A stretch of DNA of 64,000 nucleotides, from assembly GCA_902805475.1 (NCBI GenBank), contig CADCSX010000007.1:1054001-1118000 (forward strand), written 5' to 3'. The stretch comes from Entonaema liquescens (lineage: Eukaryota > Ascomycota > Sordariomycetes > Xylariales > Xylariaceae). Within the stretch, counting starts at the first letter, position 1; the number at the start of each line of letters is the position of its first letter. The translations under genes and the position numbers were made by a program. This document shows, piece after piece, positions 48,859 to 60,135 of the stretch. Below the pieces are notes generated by a model that did no database searches, had not been told where the DNA came from, and saw nothing but the letters and a program-made list of their open reading frames with translations.

Positions 48859-50703
48859 ATGAGCGCGGGGCCTTTATACCTCGGGTTTGATCTTTCAACC
48901 CAGCAATTAAAGGGTAAGTCTATAACATTGTCAACTACTTATATACCAGGCCTTTGATACCCAGATAATAATTACTTTTACTAACTTAATATTAGCCATT
49001 GTAATTGCCTCAGATCTCAAAGTTATCTCCGAAGCTAAAGTTGACTTCGATGCCGACTTTGCTGTCAAGTATAAGATCAAGAAGGGTGTGCAAACAAATG
49101 AGGATGAGGGCGAAGTCTATGCACCCGTGGCTATGTGGGTTGAGGCCGTCGACCTTGTCCTAACCCGGTTGAAGGAAAAAGGTTGTCCTGTCGAGCATAT
49201 CAAAGGCATTAGTGGTTCTGGTCAGCAGCATTCGAGCGTCTATTGGAGTGAACATGCCGAGTCCACCTTGAAGACACTTGATAGCGAGAAGTCTTTAATC
49301 GACCAGTTATCCAATGCCTTCGCCTACGAATTTGCACCAAATTGGCAAGATCACAGTACTCAGACTGAATGTGACCATTTTGATGCTCACCTCGGTTCTA
49401 AACAGAAGTTGGCCGATGCCACAGGGAGCGCTGCCCATCATGTAAGTCATCTTATAATACAGCAAAGTCGAGCCTAACTAATAAGGAGTAGCGCTTTACA
49501 GGTACTCAAATCCTAAGAATGCGAAGGCGACGTCCTGAGGTCTACGGCAAAACTGCCCGCATCTCACTCGCCTCTTCATTCTTAGCATCTTTATTCCTGG
49601 GGGCCATTGCGCCAATAGATATTAGCGACGTTACCGGTATGAATCTCTGGGACATTGCTGGCGAGAAGTGGAACGAGTCACTCCTCGAGTTGACAGCAAC
49701 TAAAGAGGGCGTGCCTGAGCTACGGAAAAAGCTTGGTGATGTACCACTGGATGGCGGTGGTAGCTTAGGTGCAATTTCCTCTTATTTCGTAAAGCGATAC
49801 GGATTTAGCCCAGACTGCCAAATCGCACCTTTTACAGGTGATAACCCCGCGACGATCTTATCGCTACCTCTGCGACCACATGATGCGATCGTCTCGCTGG
49901 GCACGTCCAGCACGTTTCTCATGAACACGCCTAGCTATAAGCCAGATCCCTCGTATCACTTCATGAACCACCCCACCACAAAGGGACACTACATGTTCAT
50001 GCTGTGCTACAAGAATGGTGGCCTAGCCCGTGAGAAGGTCCGCGACAAGCTTCCTAAGCCGTCAGGCTCAGATCCCTGGGAGAATTTCAACAAGAAAGTA
50101 TTAGAAACACCACCGTTAGACGTGAAGAAAGAAGGCGACAAGGCGAAACTAGGCCTGTACTTCCCGCTACCTGAAATCGTGCCTAATATCAAAGCCGGCA
50201 CCTGGCGGTACACTTGCAACAGCGCAGACGGCTCGGACCTAAAGGAGACGTCAGACTGGGGCGCCGAGGCCGACGCCCGCATAATCGTAGAGTCCCAAGC
50301 TCTATCGATGCGGCTGCGCTCGCAGAAACTCGTCTCGAAACCGACCGACCGCCCCCAACTCCCGGCACAGCCGCGCCGCATCTACCTCGTAGGAGGCGGA
50401 TCGCTGAACCCGGCGATCGCGCGGGTCTTCGGCGACGTGCTGGGCGGCGCGGACGGCGTGTACCGGCTCGACGTTGGCGGCAACGCGTGCGCGCTCGGCG
50501 GCGCGTATAAAGCGCTCTGGGCGCTCGAGCGGCGCGACGAGAACGAGAGTTTCGACGACTTGATTGGGAAGCGCTGGAGGGAGGAGGATGCTATCCAGAA
50601 GGTGGATGATGGGTTCCGCGACGCGGCGTTTGCGAGCTATGGGAAGGTTCTACATGCTTTTGAGGATATGGAGAATAGGATCCTGAAGGTTGCGCATAAC
50701 TAG
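48859..50703 (+). CDS. XKS1: D-xylulose kinase
   Basis: This FGGY-family sugar kinase phosphorylates D-xylulose to D-xylulose 5-phosphate with ATP, the last step of fungal xylose and arabinose catabolism before the pentose phosphate pathway; it is cytosolic. Exons are 48859-48913, 48996-49441 and 49492-50703, totalling 570 residues, the usual length. Motifs: N-terminal [13 protein letters not shown] (phosphate-binding loop, split by intron 1), [36 protein letters not shown] with the catalytic-type aspartate, [20 protein letters not shown] and the ATP-site [11 protein letters not shown] plus [17 protein letters not shown]. The last part of exon 3 (about 50250-50560) is sharply richer in GC at third positions than the rest. 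No frame defect is present. Confidence 0.93.
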
Positions 50704-51425
50704 CTAGGCGGTTTGAAGTTTATGATATACCTGAGTGAGAGGCGGCAGAGGGCCTGTTCTCATGTTATAGCTAGGTCAGGTAGCTATGTACTTCTGGCTT
50801 ATAACTCATGACTAGATCCAGCAAGTTGTATCTTCTACTTTGGATTCTCACATGCTTATGCTTGTAGTGAGCTAATGCGACTGATATAAGATCTAACACG
50901 GACTTGGATTGCGGCTACTTTATGCTAGACAGGAGAATGCATGTTGAATAAGTCAGAACTCCCATACACTACATGTACAACTACTCTTAAGCAGGCAGAT
51001 TTAATCAAACCTTTCTATTCATATTTTCGCATCTGTGTTATTAAGCTGCCTATTGGTAGATAACCACTATATATTTGAAACGTAAATGAGTTCTTATACC
51101 GTAGCCTAGTAAGACCTTTCGTTAAATATCCGTTTTATCAGAGTCGTGATGGCGAATTAACCCCTTTTCATAATCCGAGGCATGTGAGAGTGAGGTAAAT
51201 GTGGCTTAGCATTTTCATTGACATGAGCCCACAATCTTCGACGACGTCATCAGTTTGCAACGATTAATTAGAATAGTTAAATGAGTCTGCAAACCTAACG
51301 CACAACTAGAAACACGCGACTAATACTGAGCAGGTTGTGGTATCACTGTCATTCATTTATTGCTTACAAAACGCGCGCGTGGTTCTGGTCGCATTGGATT
51401 GTTTACCGTATCTGCCTCATTAAGA

Positions 51426-51469
<44 letters not shown>

Positions 51470-51551
51470 TACGGTGCGACTTTCTAATCCCCTCTCCCTA
51501 AGGGTAATGGAAAGGGTGGTATAGTTGTATAGTTTCACATTTGCCGGCACA
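50704..51551. other. Intergenic region with AT microsatellite
   Basis: About 850 bp without a gene. It contains a dinucleotide repeat listed separately. It is the likely promoter of the alpha/beta-hydrolase gene. Confidence 0.4.
51429..51463. repeat. (AT)17 microsatellite
   Basis: An uninterrupted AT dinucleotide run of about 35 bp, roughly 90 bp upstream of the hydrolase coding region. It is potentially polymorphic in length. Confidence 0.95.
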
Positions 51552-52725
51552 ATGATCCTAGGTCCCGTCTCATACGTGGACTGCATCGTTTTCTGTGTAT
51601 TTCTAGCGCCGCAATTGATTATACACGTTGGCTTGTTGGAGACTGTATTAGTGGGTTTACAATGCTTGCCTTTTTTATGTAAGTCTTGGGAATGGAATCG
51701 GACATCTCAGCATAACAGCTTCGTACGTGGCATATGTTAAGAATATTAATGAAACAACAGTATTCAAGTTACCTTTCGAGTTTATTCGCCAACGTTACCT
51801 TGTTAGATGCGAGCAGCAATCTCCATTCGTACAGAAAGCATCCCCCTTTGAAGACTTCGTCATCCGGTGTGTCCGCTATGCGTTTGCAAACATACCTCCT
51901 AAGGTTGGGAGGGTATTCTTTTCCAAGCCGGTTGCCCTACCATTCCTGAAGTTCAGAATGCTGCGGCATGGTTATTTAAGGTCCCCCATTTATTGGCATG
52001 AGCATAAAGATGTAAGGGGTTTTCTCTCGACTTCGGTGAATGTAAGCATATTGAGGACTTGCTAATGTTTCTGTAGAAGCGCTTTAAAGGAATATGGATC
52101 ATCAAAGATCCAACAGCTAAACCCGATGTTTGTATATTTTACGCGCATGGTACGAGATGATGTGCAAGTCTGGCATGAGGTCTTAAGAGTAACTAACAGT
52201 AATCCAGGGGGTGGTTTCTCAATGGGCTCGGCATATTTTTACCTTGAGTTTCTGCTCACATGGGTGAGCCTATTGAACGATAGCGGATATAGAAACCCAG
52301 CTATCTTTGCCTTGGACTATTCGCTAGTTCCCGACGCCAAGTTTCCAACGCAACTAGAGGAAGCTATTGCTGGCTACGAGCATGTGCTTTCAACCGTGCG
52401 AGATGCGAACAGGATTTGCGTCAGCGGGGACTCAGCTGGTGCTACCATTGTGCTCAGCTTGTTACTCCATCTTGCCAATATCAACCGCCATCTTGAAAAG
52501 ATGAATAGAACTACCGGAGCCTGGCGTCTAGCAAAACCGGGAATGGCAGTACTTATTTCACCTTGGGTGACACTGGTCTCTGGCAAGCATCAAAATACCA
52601 CGAGTGACTACCTTAACGCCGAAAACTTGCATCGATTATGCGCGACAAAAATACTCGATCCTCTTAGTGTCAATGGCGATACACACGTGCTAAATTCATT
52701 TGTAACAAGATCTGCATGGAGATGA
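51552..52725 (+). CDS. Alpha/beta-hydrolase-3 esterase, steryl-acetyl-hydrolase-like, C-terminally short
   Basis: This is a membrane-anchored esterase related to the Say1/HSL-type hydrolases that deacetylate sterols. Four exons are inferred: 51552-51678, 51761-52011, 52077-52149 and 52208-52725 (322 residues, frame intact). The N-terminus has hydrophobic segments (YVDCIVFCVFLAPQLIIHV, then LLETVLVGLQCLPFLL). The oxyanion-hole motif HGGG (residues 150-153) is split by intron 3. The nucleophile lies in CVSGDSAGA (serine about 226), followed by AVLISPWVTL. After LHRLCATKILDPLSVNG homology fades and a stop follows. Relatives I know run about 100 residues longer and carry the catalytic Asp and His there. 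No downstream exon restores them before the next gene. The gene may be a decayed copy or encode an inactive protein. Confidence 0.75.
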
Positions 52726-53988
52726 GATACTAATAATTCATCTGTGTTGAGATAGTTGAGATAGTTGACATATAATATATAATTCGTATGAATCTACACA
52801 ATCGTGTAAGATGGAAGAAGTTGAGTGGCATCCTTTAAATGTTGTGCTGAAGATGACGGACATTCGTATAGGGTGTTCGGTGAGTTATGTAGGTAGGTAT
52901 ATATTGTGCAAGGGATAATGTTACATTGAAATTGGTGGTGGATTTTTAGGTTGTGCTTTTTTTTTTTTCCCCCTCAACTGTCCTTTTTTTTTTTAATCCT
53001 GTGGCGGTGCCAATCGCGATTACTGGGACCCCTGATTTTGATTTCGCTGTTTTGGTGGTGGTTGCGGATATAAAACCAGTGCTCCTTCGCCGCCCGTGCT
53101 GCGGTCGACAAAGTTTGGCGCTGAATTCTGAACCCGCTGCGTTGGTTCTAACAGACCCCCGAGGCTTCCCTTGCCAACCAAACATTCACCTACCTAATCA
53201 GCAATTACGCACAGACCCTATTGTTAACACCCCACCTTCACCGCCCGGCAATTTACGAAGCTAAGACGTCGCGTCCCATCAATTAGCTTTTACCTTATTA
53301 TTATTGTCACTTTTCAAATCACGGCGTATCAACTCACGATTCACGATTCACGATTCACGCCAGAACACGCAAAGTTGAAACGGTGCTTTGGATTGATATT
53401 TGGACTACTATACAATTCAATTCGTTACAAGGATCCTTTTTTACCTTACGCAGTTACTAGGTGTCTAACAAAGTCACTGGTTCCTTTGTGCGGGACCTTT
53501 CCTGACCTTCCTGACTCATTCAGTACAATACGGTTCGGGTACGAAACAAAGTACATAACCAAACCCATTGAATTGTGTTTTTGCCCACGCGGTGGACTAC
53601 ATATTTTAGGCATACAACGCAAACACACCTCAGACCTACATCATTGTGTGCGTATGATCATTGGGTGTTACCTCCTGCATTAGTTCCACCCCTACCTTCT
53701 AGTCCGCGTACCTATATTGTACTTTCTGTACTATACCTAAGGTATACTTAAGGTACTTCATAACTATTGGTCGCGACTGGATTAAAAAAAAAAAAAAAAA
53801 AGAGGCTACCCTTGTTCTCCTAGCGACTTTGACCAGCCACACAGACTGCACCTACCCAAATATTTCACAAAAATTAACGGCTGCAACTGCAACAGAGTCT
53901 CAAAGAGCTGCCCCGCCATTCCCAAGCTCCTGGCCCCAGTTTTCTACGGTCTACCGTTGCGAAATTTTATCATTTAACATTGAGACCA
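52726..53988. other. Intergenic region upstream of NC2-alpha
   Basis: About 1.26 kb without a supported gene. It holds T-runs at about 52958-52967 and 52985-52994, a heptamer repeat at 53334-53359 (three full copies of TCACGAT plus a partial one) and an 18-A run at about 53784-53801. An open frame at 53375-53683 lacks an ATG start and any domain. The right part is the NC2-alpha promoter and leader. Confidence 0.5.
53334..53359. repeat. Heptamer tandem repeat (TCACGAT)
   Basis: Three exact copies of TCACGAT and a partial fourth lie about 630 bp upstream of the NC2-alpha start. Either a short tandem duplication or a cluster of binding sites. Confidence 0.75.
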
Positions 53989-54977
53989 TGTCAACCCAAG
54001 ACAGCTCGTATGCGCCAAAGTCGCCTGATCTTTCTTCTTTTTATTCCAGCTCAACGTCTGACATTCCTCAGAACCACAACGCCCCAGGTGGCTATCCCTT
54101 TCAAGCTGGAATTGGGGCTGGTCCAGGAGCTGGTTCAGCAGGAGCTCCTTTAAGATATAATCAGCCACCGCCCCACCAATACGGCACTTACGGGCACTCG
54201 CCTGTGCCATCGTCCGTACCGCCTACAAGTGCTCCTGCATACGGTGGTATCGATAGTAATAACACCGCTTTCAGCACTTACCCGCCTCAAGGCACCCCCG
54301 GACAACAAGGACAATACTTTCCTCCTCGACAACAAACACAATTCGCCCAAACAAACCAATCATCTTACATTCTACAATCACCGAACCATTCTACGTCTTA
54401 CTACTCGTCCTACCCCGAGTCCGCATCGCCAGCTACGTATCATCAACTACAAGCACAGCTACAAGCGCAGCCTTCCCAACCCCAGACATCGCAATCATCC
54501 CTTATTCCTAGCCAATTCAACCCGTCAGATCCGCAAAACAACATGCCACCACGAAAGATCGCGCCGGCGGCAAAGCAGACTGAGATAGAACCGTCTCCTG
54601 TTAAGACTAAGTTTCCCACAGCGCGCATCAAGCGTATAATGCAAGCCGACGAAGAAGTTGGCAAGGTCGCCCAGCAAACTCCTATCGCTGTCGGAAAAGC
54701 GTTAGAGCTTTTTATGGTACAACTAGTTCGCAAGAGCGCCGAGGTGGCTAGGGAGAAGAACTCTAAAAGAATCACGGCACCGATGCTTAAGCAGGCAATA
54801 GGCTCAGTTAATGAATGGGATTTCCTACAAGACATCGTTGCCAAAGTGGGCGAGGAAAAGGAAGGTAGTAAGAGCTCCGGCAGGACCAAACCTGAGAGCG
54901 ATAGCGATGAAGAAGGAGACGCGGGAGAGGTTAAGAAGAAGGGAAGAGGTGGACGTAAGAAGAAGGCCCCCGCATAG
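53989..54977 (+). CDS. BUR6: NC2-alpha (DRAP1/Bur6) transcription regulator
   Basis: This is the alpha subunit of negative cofactor 2, which pairs with NC2-beta (Dr1/Ncb2) and binds TBP on promoters to repress or tune RNA polymerase II initiation. 329 residues, single exon. The first in-frame ATG ([12 protein letters not shown]) is used because the open frame upstream contains no ATG. The H2A-like histone fold occupies roughly the last 130 residues: [21 protein letters not shown], then [30 protein letters not shown] and [12 protein letters not shown]. It is followed by an acidic patch ([10 protein letters not shown]) and a basic tail ([14 protein letters not shown]). The first 190 residues are a low-complexity Pro/Gln/Ser/Tyr region, much longer than in yeast or human, probably disordered. 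The histone fold matches the TBP regulator better than NF-YC or Dpb3. Confidence 0.9.
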
Positions 54978-56102
54978 CCGTTGGCTAATACTGTGTCATC
55001 TGGTTCTCTTTCTACGGGCTACACGACAGCAATGAGGTCACGACGAATGATTTAGGCCACTGGCGTTTATACCTAGGGGCATTACACCGGCGTTGGAGGT
55101 TTAGGGGCTACCCTGAATTTTATGATTGGAAGACGGGTCCGGACGGTTTGCGAGGTGCTTTACGATATGAACATCATCAATTGTATGAGTAAATAAGGCA
55201 AGGAAATACAGCCAGTACGCATCTGGCCATGGCAGTAAATACGTCTTTGTTTGTTGTAATTGATATCGTGATATAGCTCTTTTTGGTGATTGCTTTTTTT
55301 CTTTTGTTCTATCTCATGTCAACCCCGAGGCTTAATGTAATAATAAGACACTCTGTTTAGCCTGGTATTAGAGATACCCTATCAAAGTGGCAATTGCGTA
55401 AATGATAAACTTTAACTAGTTGATATAAAGGAGCTTGTTTGGTAAGAAGCATTAGGTGTATAGATTTTATAGTAGCCCGTTTGGTATGGTTCATAAGGTT
55501 ATGTTAATGTATTTCTGTAGATAGGAATCTTTAGTGGTAGGAGAGTCTAAGATTAACCATGCGTGATCCAAACTGTTGCTTCTGGATTTACACGTTTAAG
55601 CTAAGGTACGTAAGGCCGTGTAACGCAAAGTCCAATCTGATACGCGAATAATTAAAGTTCAGAGAAGCTCTCGGTAGACTCGGGAGCTCTTACCGTCGAA
55701 TAGGGACTAGGACTTGAGACTAGGAGGTACTGCACATGGACTGACACTTTCCTCCGTGTAATAATAGCTACGCTAAGGATACGTGAACCAATAATAAGGC
55801 TATGAATCCGGGATAAGTGGGAATCAAAAGTACATGTACCTGCCAAGAAGGCCAGAAAGGGACATTTATTCCTCGAAACGCTTGTGTCGGTCGTATTGAC
55901 TTGTGAGAAGCAGCGCGCCGACACCAAACCCTCAAATATTCGGCCAAGTAACCTCGACACTTTCACTTTCACCGTCCCATCCTATGCCTTGCTGCCCCCG
56001 ACAGCCATGACAACTTATCTTTCTTATTCGGTACAATCATTTAATGTCGAACATAGGTGAGGCATCAGGCCTCACGATTTCTATTCAAAAAGATAGCTCG
56101 CT
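54978..56102. other. Intergenic region between NC2-alpha and Pik1
   Basis: About 1.1 kb with no gene supported on either strand. The left part is the NC2-alpha 3' flank and the right part the Pik1 promoter. Confidence 0.45.
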
Positions 56103-59100
56103 ATGTCGTGGGATCTACTCCAGCGCCTTATCCAGAGTGATGTCTTCAACCAGGACCCCTTTCTCTCTGTTTCCTATTTATCGTAAGTGAATCACTTCCA
56201 CATCTTTATATTTACTGCGCAAGTCTTCTGACCCATTTTATACAGTCGATATGCAGACCATGTCGGAATCCACTATGTTTTGTGCTCCAAGCTCCGCCAA
56301 TTTCCTTACGAGGACATCGAATTCTTCCTACCTCAACTATGCCACCTTATAATAAGCGTCGACAATGACTCTATGGCGCTAGAAGAGTTCCTGCTAGACC
56401 TCTGCGAAGAATCCGTAACTGCTGCTCTACTGGTCTGTACCCGTACCCGTACCCGTACCCGTACCGAAACCATTCTTCAAGAACAGCTTGCTGAGTAATG
56501 TTATATATAGACTTTTTGGCTCTTCCAAACTTATCTTCACGATCTCGCTTCGACGCCACAGTCTCAGGCCTTCAAGACCTGCCGTAGGGTTTACAACAAA
56601 GTGCAACATATTGTGTTTGGGCTCTCAGACAGTGCAAGACACGAGAAAATCACAGAGAACGTTTTACCCGTTACAGTACTTGCGAGTTTTGTTTTAGCCA
56701 GCATTGGCCTTCCAACCCTTCCACAATGGGCGGGCCCATTAGCTGTAGCGCAAGCGAGAAGGTCGCAACCATCTACCAATGTCATATCGGAAACAAGCTT
56801 ACCGAGTCAACCAAACCAGCCGAGCCAGATGTCCAAGGTTACCAGGAGTCAGACTGTGACCGGAAACACAACCAGATCACGCCGACCTCGTGATTTGGCC
56901 CGAGCGGGAAGCGCCTCTGATTCTAAGCAATCTGTGTCGTCACCGAGAAGGCCACCGCATATTGTTACTCATATTTCCGCGAGTCCTGAACGGACTAAAG
57001 ACGCCACGGCTGAGTCACGAAAACCATCCTATATCGATAGCACCTTATTAGATGCTCGCTTAAGCTCGTCATCCCTTCCTCTCCCCGAAGTGAGGTCACC
57101 GAGAATGATAACAGGACCAATGACTCCACTCTCTGCTGGTCTTCCACGACCAACCGATACAATCTCGCGCAGACATTCTCACCACGTGAAGACTCTTGCG
57201 AGTTTAGCAGAGATGACTGAGACTCAAAAGCGAGGTTGCTCCGACAGAACTATTTCCACTGTCAAACCGCATTTCTGACGGCGCTGGAGGATATATCTAC
57301 TCGACTAGTTATAGTGCCAAAGCCAGCTCGCCTTAGTGCTTTGCGCGCCGAGCTTGCACTGATTGCTAGGGACCTGCCAGCTGAACTGGATATACCTATC
57401 ATATGCCCGCCTACTCTGGTAGATGGCTCGCCCGCAAAGAGCCGTCATCATCGTATTGTCAGGGTCAATCCTGCTGAAGCCACCGTCCTAAATAGTGCTG
57501 AAAAGGTACCATATTTGCTCATGATTGAGATCCTTCGCGATGACTTCACTTTTGACCCTAGCTCCGGGGAGAATCAGAGGCTACTAAGTAACCTCGTAGC
57601 TGAGCAAGGCACTCGCAAGCGACTCTTCGATTTATCGGATGAACCAGGAACGCCCGCGACTGAACGAGTGTCTGAACCTGTGTTGGAGAATATAGATAGC
57701 GTCTTTGAGCCAACTTCGGGGGATCTGGGGACATCACCGATGCTCAAACCGTTTGATGATAATGGGTCCTTCGGTAAAAGAAATGGGAAACAGCCTAGTT
57801 CTCGAAAGAACGTGTCTAACGGTTTGACAATTACGTCTCCAGTTGATCTGACTCCCCCGCGTACATCGGCAACGTCAACATCGAGATCGAGTAGTCCTGG
57901 CCCGTTGAGGAGAGTAACAATGCCAAGCCAGCGCAATACGTCTGGGGAGCAACCTGATTTCTCGGCTCTGGCAACGCATATGAGGACAGCGTCGCAAATG
58001 TTAGCCCAGCTTGATGCCACCAGTGGTAAACGCCCGCGGCAAGAAGTAGCGGCCATTAGGTCGAAAATCATTGCAAGCATGCAAAGCCTTGAAGAACAAA
58101 GTTTTGACCTTGATGATGGCCAAGGCCCTACGTTTGACTTAATCATGGCGAAAGCAAGCGCAGCAGCTCAAGCTTCGGAAAGCGCTGACTTAGAAGAAGA
58201 TCTCGACCCAACAAGCGACCCAAATGCTGGTGCCGCTCGGATGGAAAATGACGCAATGACGGGAGGAGTGCAAAGGAAAGGCGACCGCGACGATCCTAGC
58301 GCCGCTGTATTTGGGGAGGCGTGGCATATGAAAAAGGAGCGAATACGAAAAACGTCACCGTACGGATGGATGAAAAATTGGGATTTAGTCAGTGTTATCG
58401 TCAAAACAGGGGATGATCTTCGACAAGAAGCGTTTGCCTGCCAGCTTATTCAGGTCTGTCATAAGATTTGGGTCGATGCCGGTGTCCCTGTCTGGGTGAA
58501 GCTCATGCGAATCTTGGTCACTGGAGAGTCCTCAGGCCTTGTCGAGACAATTACAAACGGTGTCTCTTTGCATTCGCTCAAGCGAAGTTTGACTTTAGCG
58601 TCCATCGAATCTGGCGTTAACCCTCGACGTCGCCTTGCTACACTCAAAGACCACTGGGTCAAAACATTTGGCAAGCCTGGAAGCGAGCCTTATAAAGCAG
58701 CTGTGGACGCTTTTAAGCGTTCTCTTGCGGCATATAGCATGATTTCGTATATATTACAGTTGAAGGACCGACACAATGGTAATGTGCTCATTGATAACGA
58801 AGGGCATATTATCCACATTGATTTTGGATTCATGCTCTCGAACTCACCCGGTTCCGTTGGATTCGAAGCAGCTCCGTTCAAACTAACTTGGGAATACGTG
58901 GACGTGTTGGGTGGAGTCGATTCTCCAGATTTTGAAGATTTCAAGACACTATGCAAGCAAGCTTTCCAAGGTAAGTCTAAACAGACTGAGGTATCCAGGC
59001 AGTATGTATTTCTGACACGTTTTAGCTCTACGCCGGTCTGCGGACAATATTGTTGATCTAGTGAGGATGATGGGTCTGGACTCGAAAATGCCATGCTATG

Positions 59101-59333
59101 CTGCCGGGGTCACACAGGCAACGGCAACATTAAAGCAACGCTTCCAATTACACCTAAGCGCCGATGAAGCCGAAAACTTTGTGGAGACCGATCTCATTAC
59201 GAAGTCCCTTGGTAGCTACTATACACGACTGTAATGCCACCCTTTCTATTTCTCTCTCCTATCTCGGATTAATGATATACTGACGATGCATAGTTATGAT
59301 ACTTTTCAATATCGCACCCAGGGTATATATTAG
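56103..59333 (+). CDS. PIK1: Phosphatidylinositol 4-kinase Pik1
   Basis: This kinase makes phosphatidylinositol 4-phosphate on the Golgi for secretion and, in yeast, is activated by frequenin. Exons are 56103-56182, 56246-56432, 56511-58970, 59026-59230 and 59294-59333, about 990 residues. The N-terminal lipid-kinase-unique/helical region begins MSWDLLQRLIQSDVFNQDPF and YADHVGIHYVLCSKLRQFPY, followed by a Ser/Pro-rich linker. The catalytic domain has KTGDDLRQEAFACQLIQVC, VTGESSGLVETI, the catalytic loop KDRHNGNVLID, IHIDFGFMLSNSPGS and the C-terminal LHLSADEAENFVETDLI. The last exon is only 40 bases and encodes the canonical end YDTFQYRTQGIY. The frame breaks near 57231-57238, between TETQKR and LLRQNYFHCQTAFL; exon lengths sum to 2972, one short of a multiple of three. 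Since the kinase is essential in yeast, an assembly error is likely. Confidence 0.9.
56437..56465. repeat. GTACCC hexamer repeat inside a Pik1 intron
   Basis: Nearly five copies of GTACCC lie at the start of the second Pik1 intron (56433-56510), right after an unusual GTCTGT donor. It differs from the telomere hexamer. Each unit offers another GT, so alternative donors are possible. Confidence 0.85.
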
Positions 59334-60135
59334 GCGCTTAGACATAGAAGCCTGTCTGTCGAGGCTTCCTGGCGTTGATTGCTAGCATCATAGCATTTGG
59401 GCGGCGTTGTAGGCGATAGATTCAGCGGCTTGGACAAATTTCCGCCCAGGACAGTTATATATATGAACGACTAGATCGCAGTGATGAGGCGATACCAATT
59501 TAGAGCTGTGAATAGAGATGAATCGTTGGTGACCCTGACAACTATTGGTGTTATTCATTGATTTGGGAGGAGCGCGAAAGAGAACGACGTTCTTTGAACC
59601 GCAACTTCAAAGTTCAGAGCGCATCCATTCCTAGTTCTCTAGGTGAGTTGGATGGCACTGGCCTCTAGAAATACAATACACGTCTGAAGTAATTACCCAG
59701 GTTACATCTTTTTTGGACTTTCTGTGTGAAAATAAATAGCCTAGTAAATCTATCTTATATTGAAACCCTACTTAAGAAGCCAGCTTGGGGACACGACTAC
59801 ATGGGGAACGATGAATCGAAATAACAATTACCGAAGGGACTTAGTAAACCCCCTGGCCAATGGACAGGGTCACTGGTACAGAATGCCGAAATAGACACCT
59901 TGATGGACACCAGGCATTGGAGCTCTTATGTATATAAATCTACACAACCTGCCTATGTCACAATATGGTATATTTTTTTTGGTCTCCTCCAGACATATAC
60001 ACATATATCAATCAACCTCGTTACAATTGACAAGTACAAGCGAAGCCATGAGGTGGCTTCGTCCACCGCCACCACCACGTATCTCACAGCAACTCTAATC
60101 AGGATACTCTTTTTTCCCGTCTGAACTGACAATGC
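59334..60135. other. Intergenic region between Pik1 and the Gfa-like gene
   Basis: About 800 bp between convergent genes. There is no supported reading frame. Nothing notable is seen apart from ordinary 3' flanks. Confidence 0.45.

Noticed and set aside
53375..53683. 102-codon open frame upstream of NC2-alpha
   Set aside because: It starts at TTG rather than ATG and shows no recognisable domain.
56437..56465. Interstitial telomere repeat
   Set aside because: The unit is GTACCC, not CCCTAA/TTAGGG, and it lies within an intron of Pik1.
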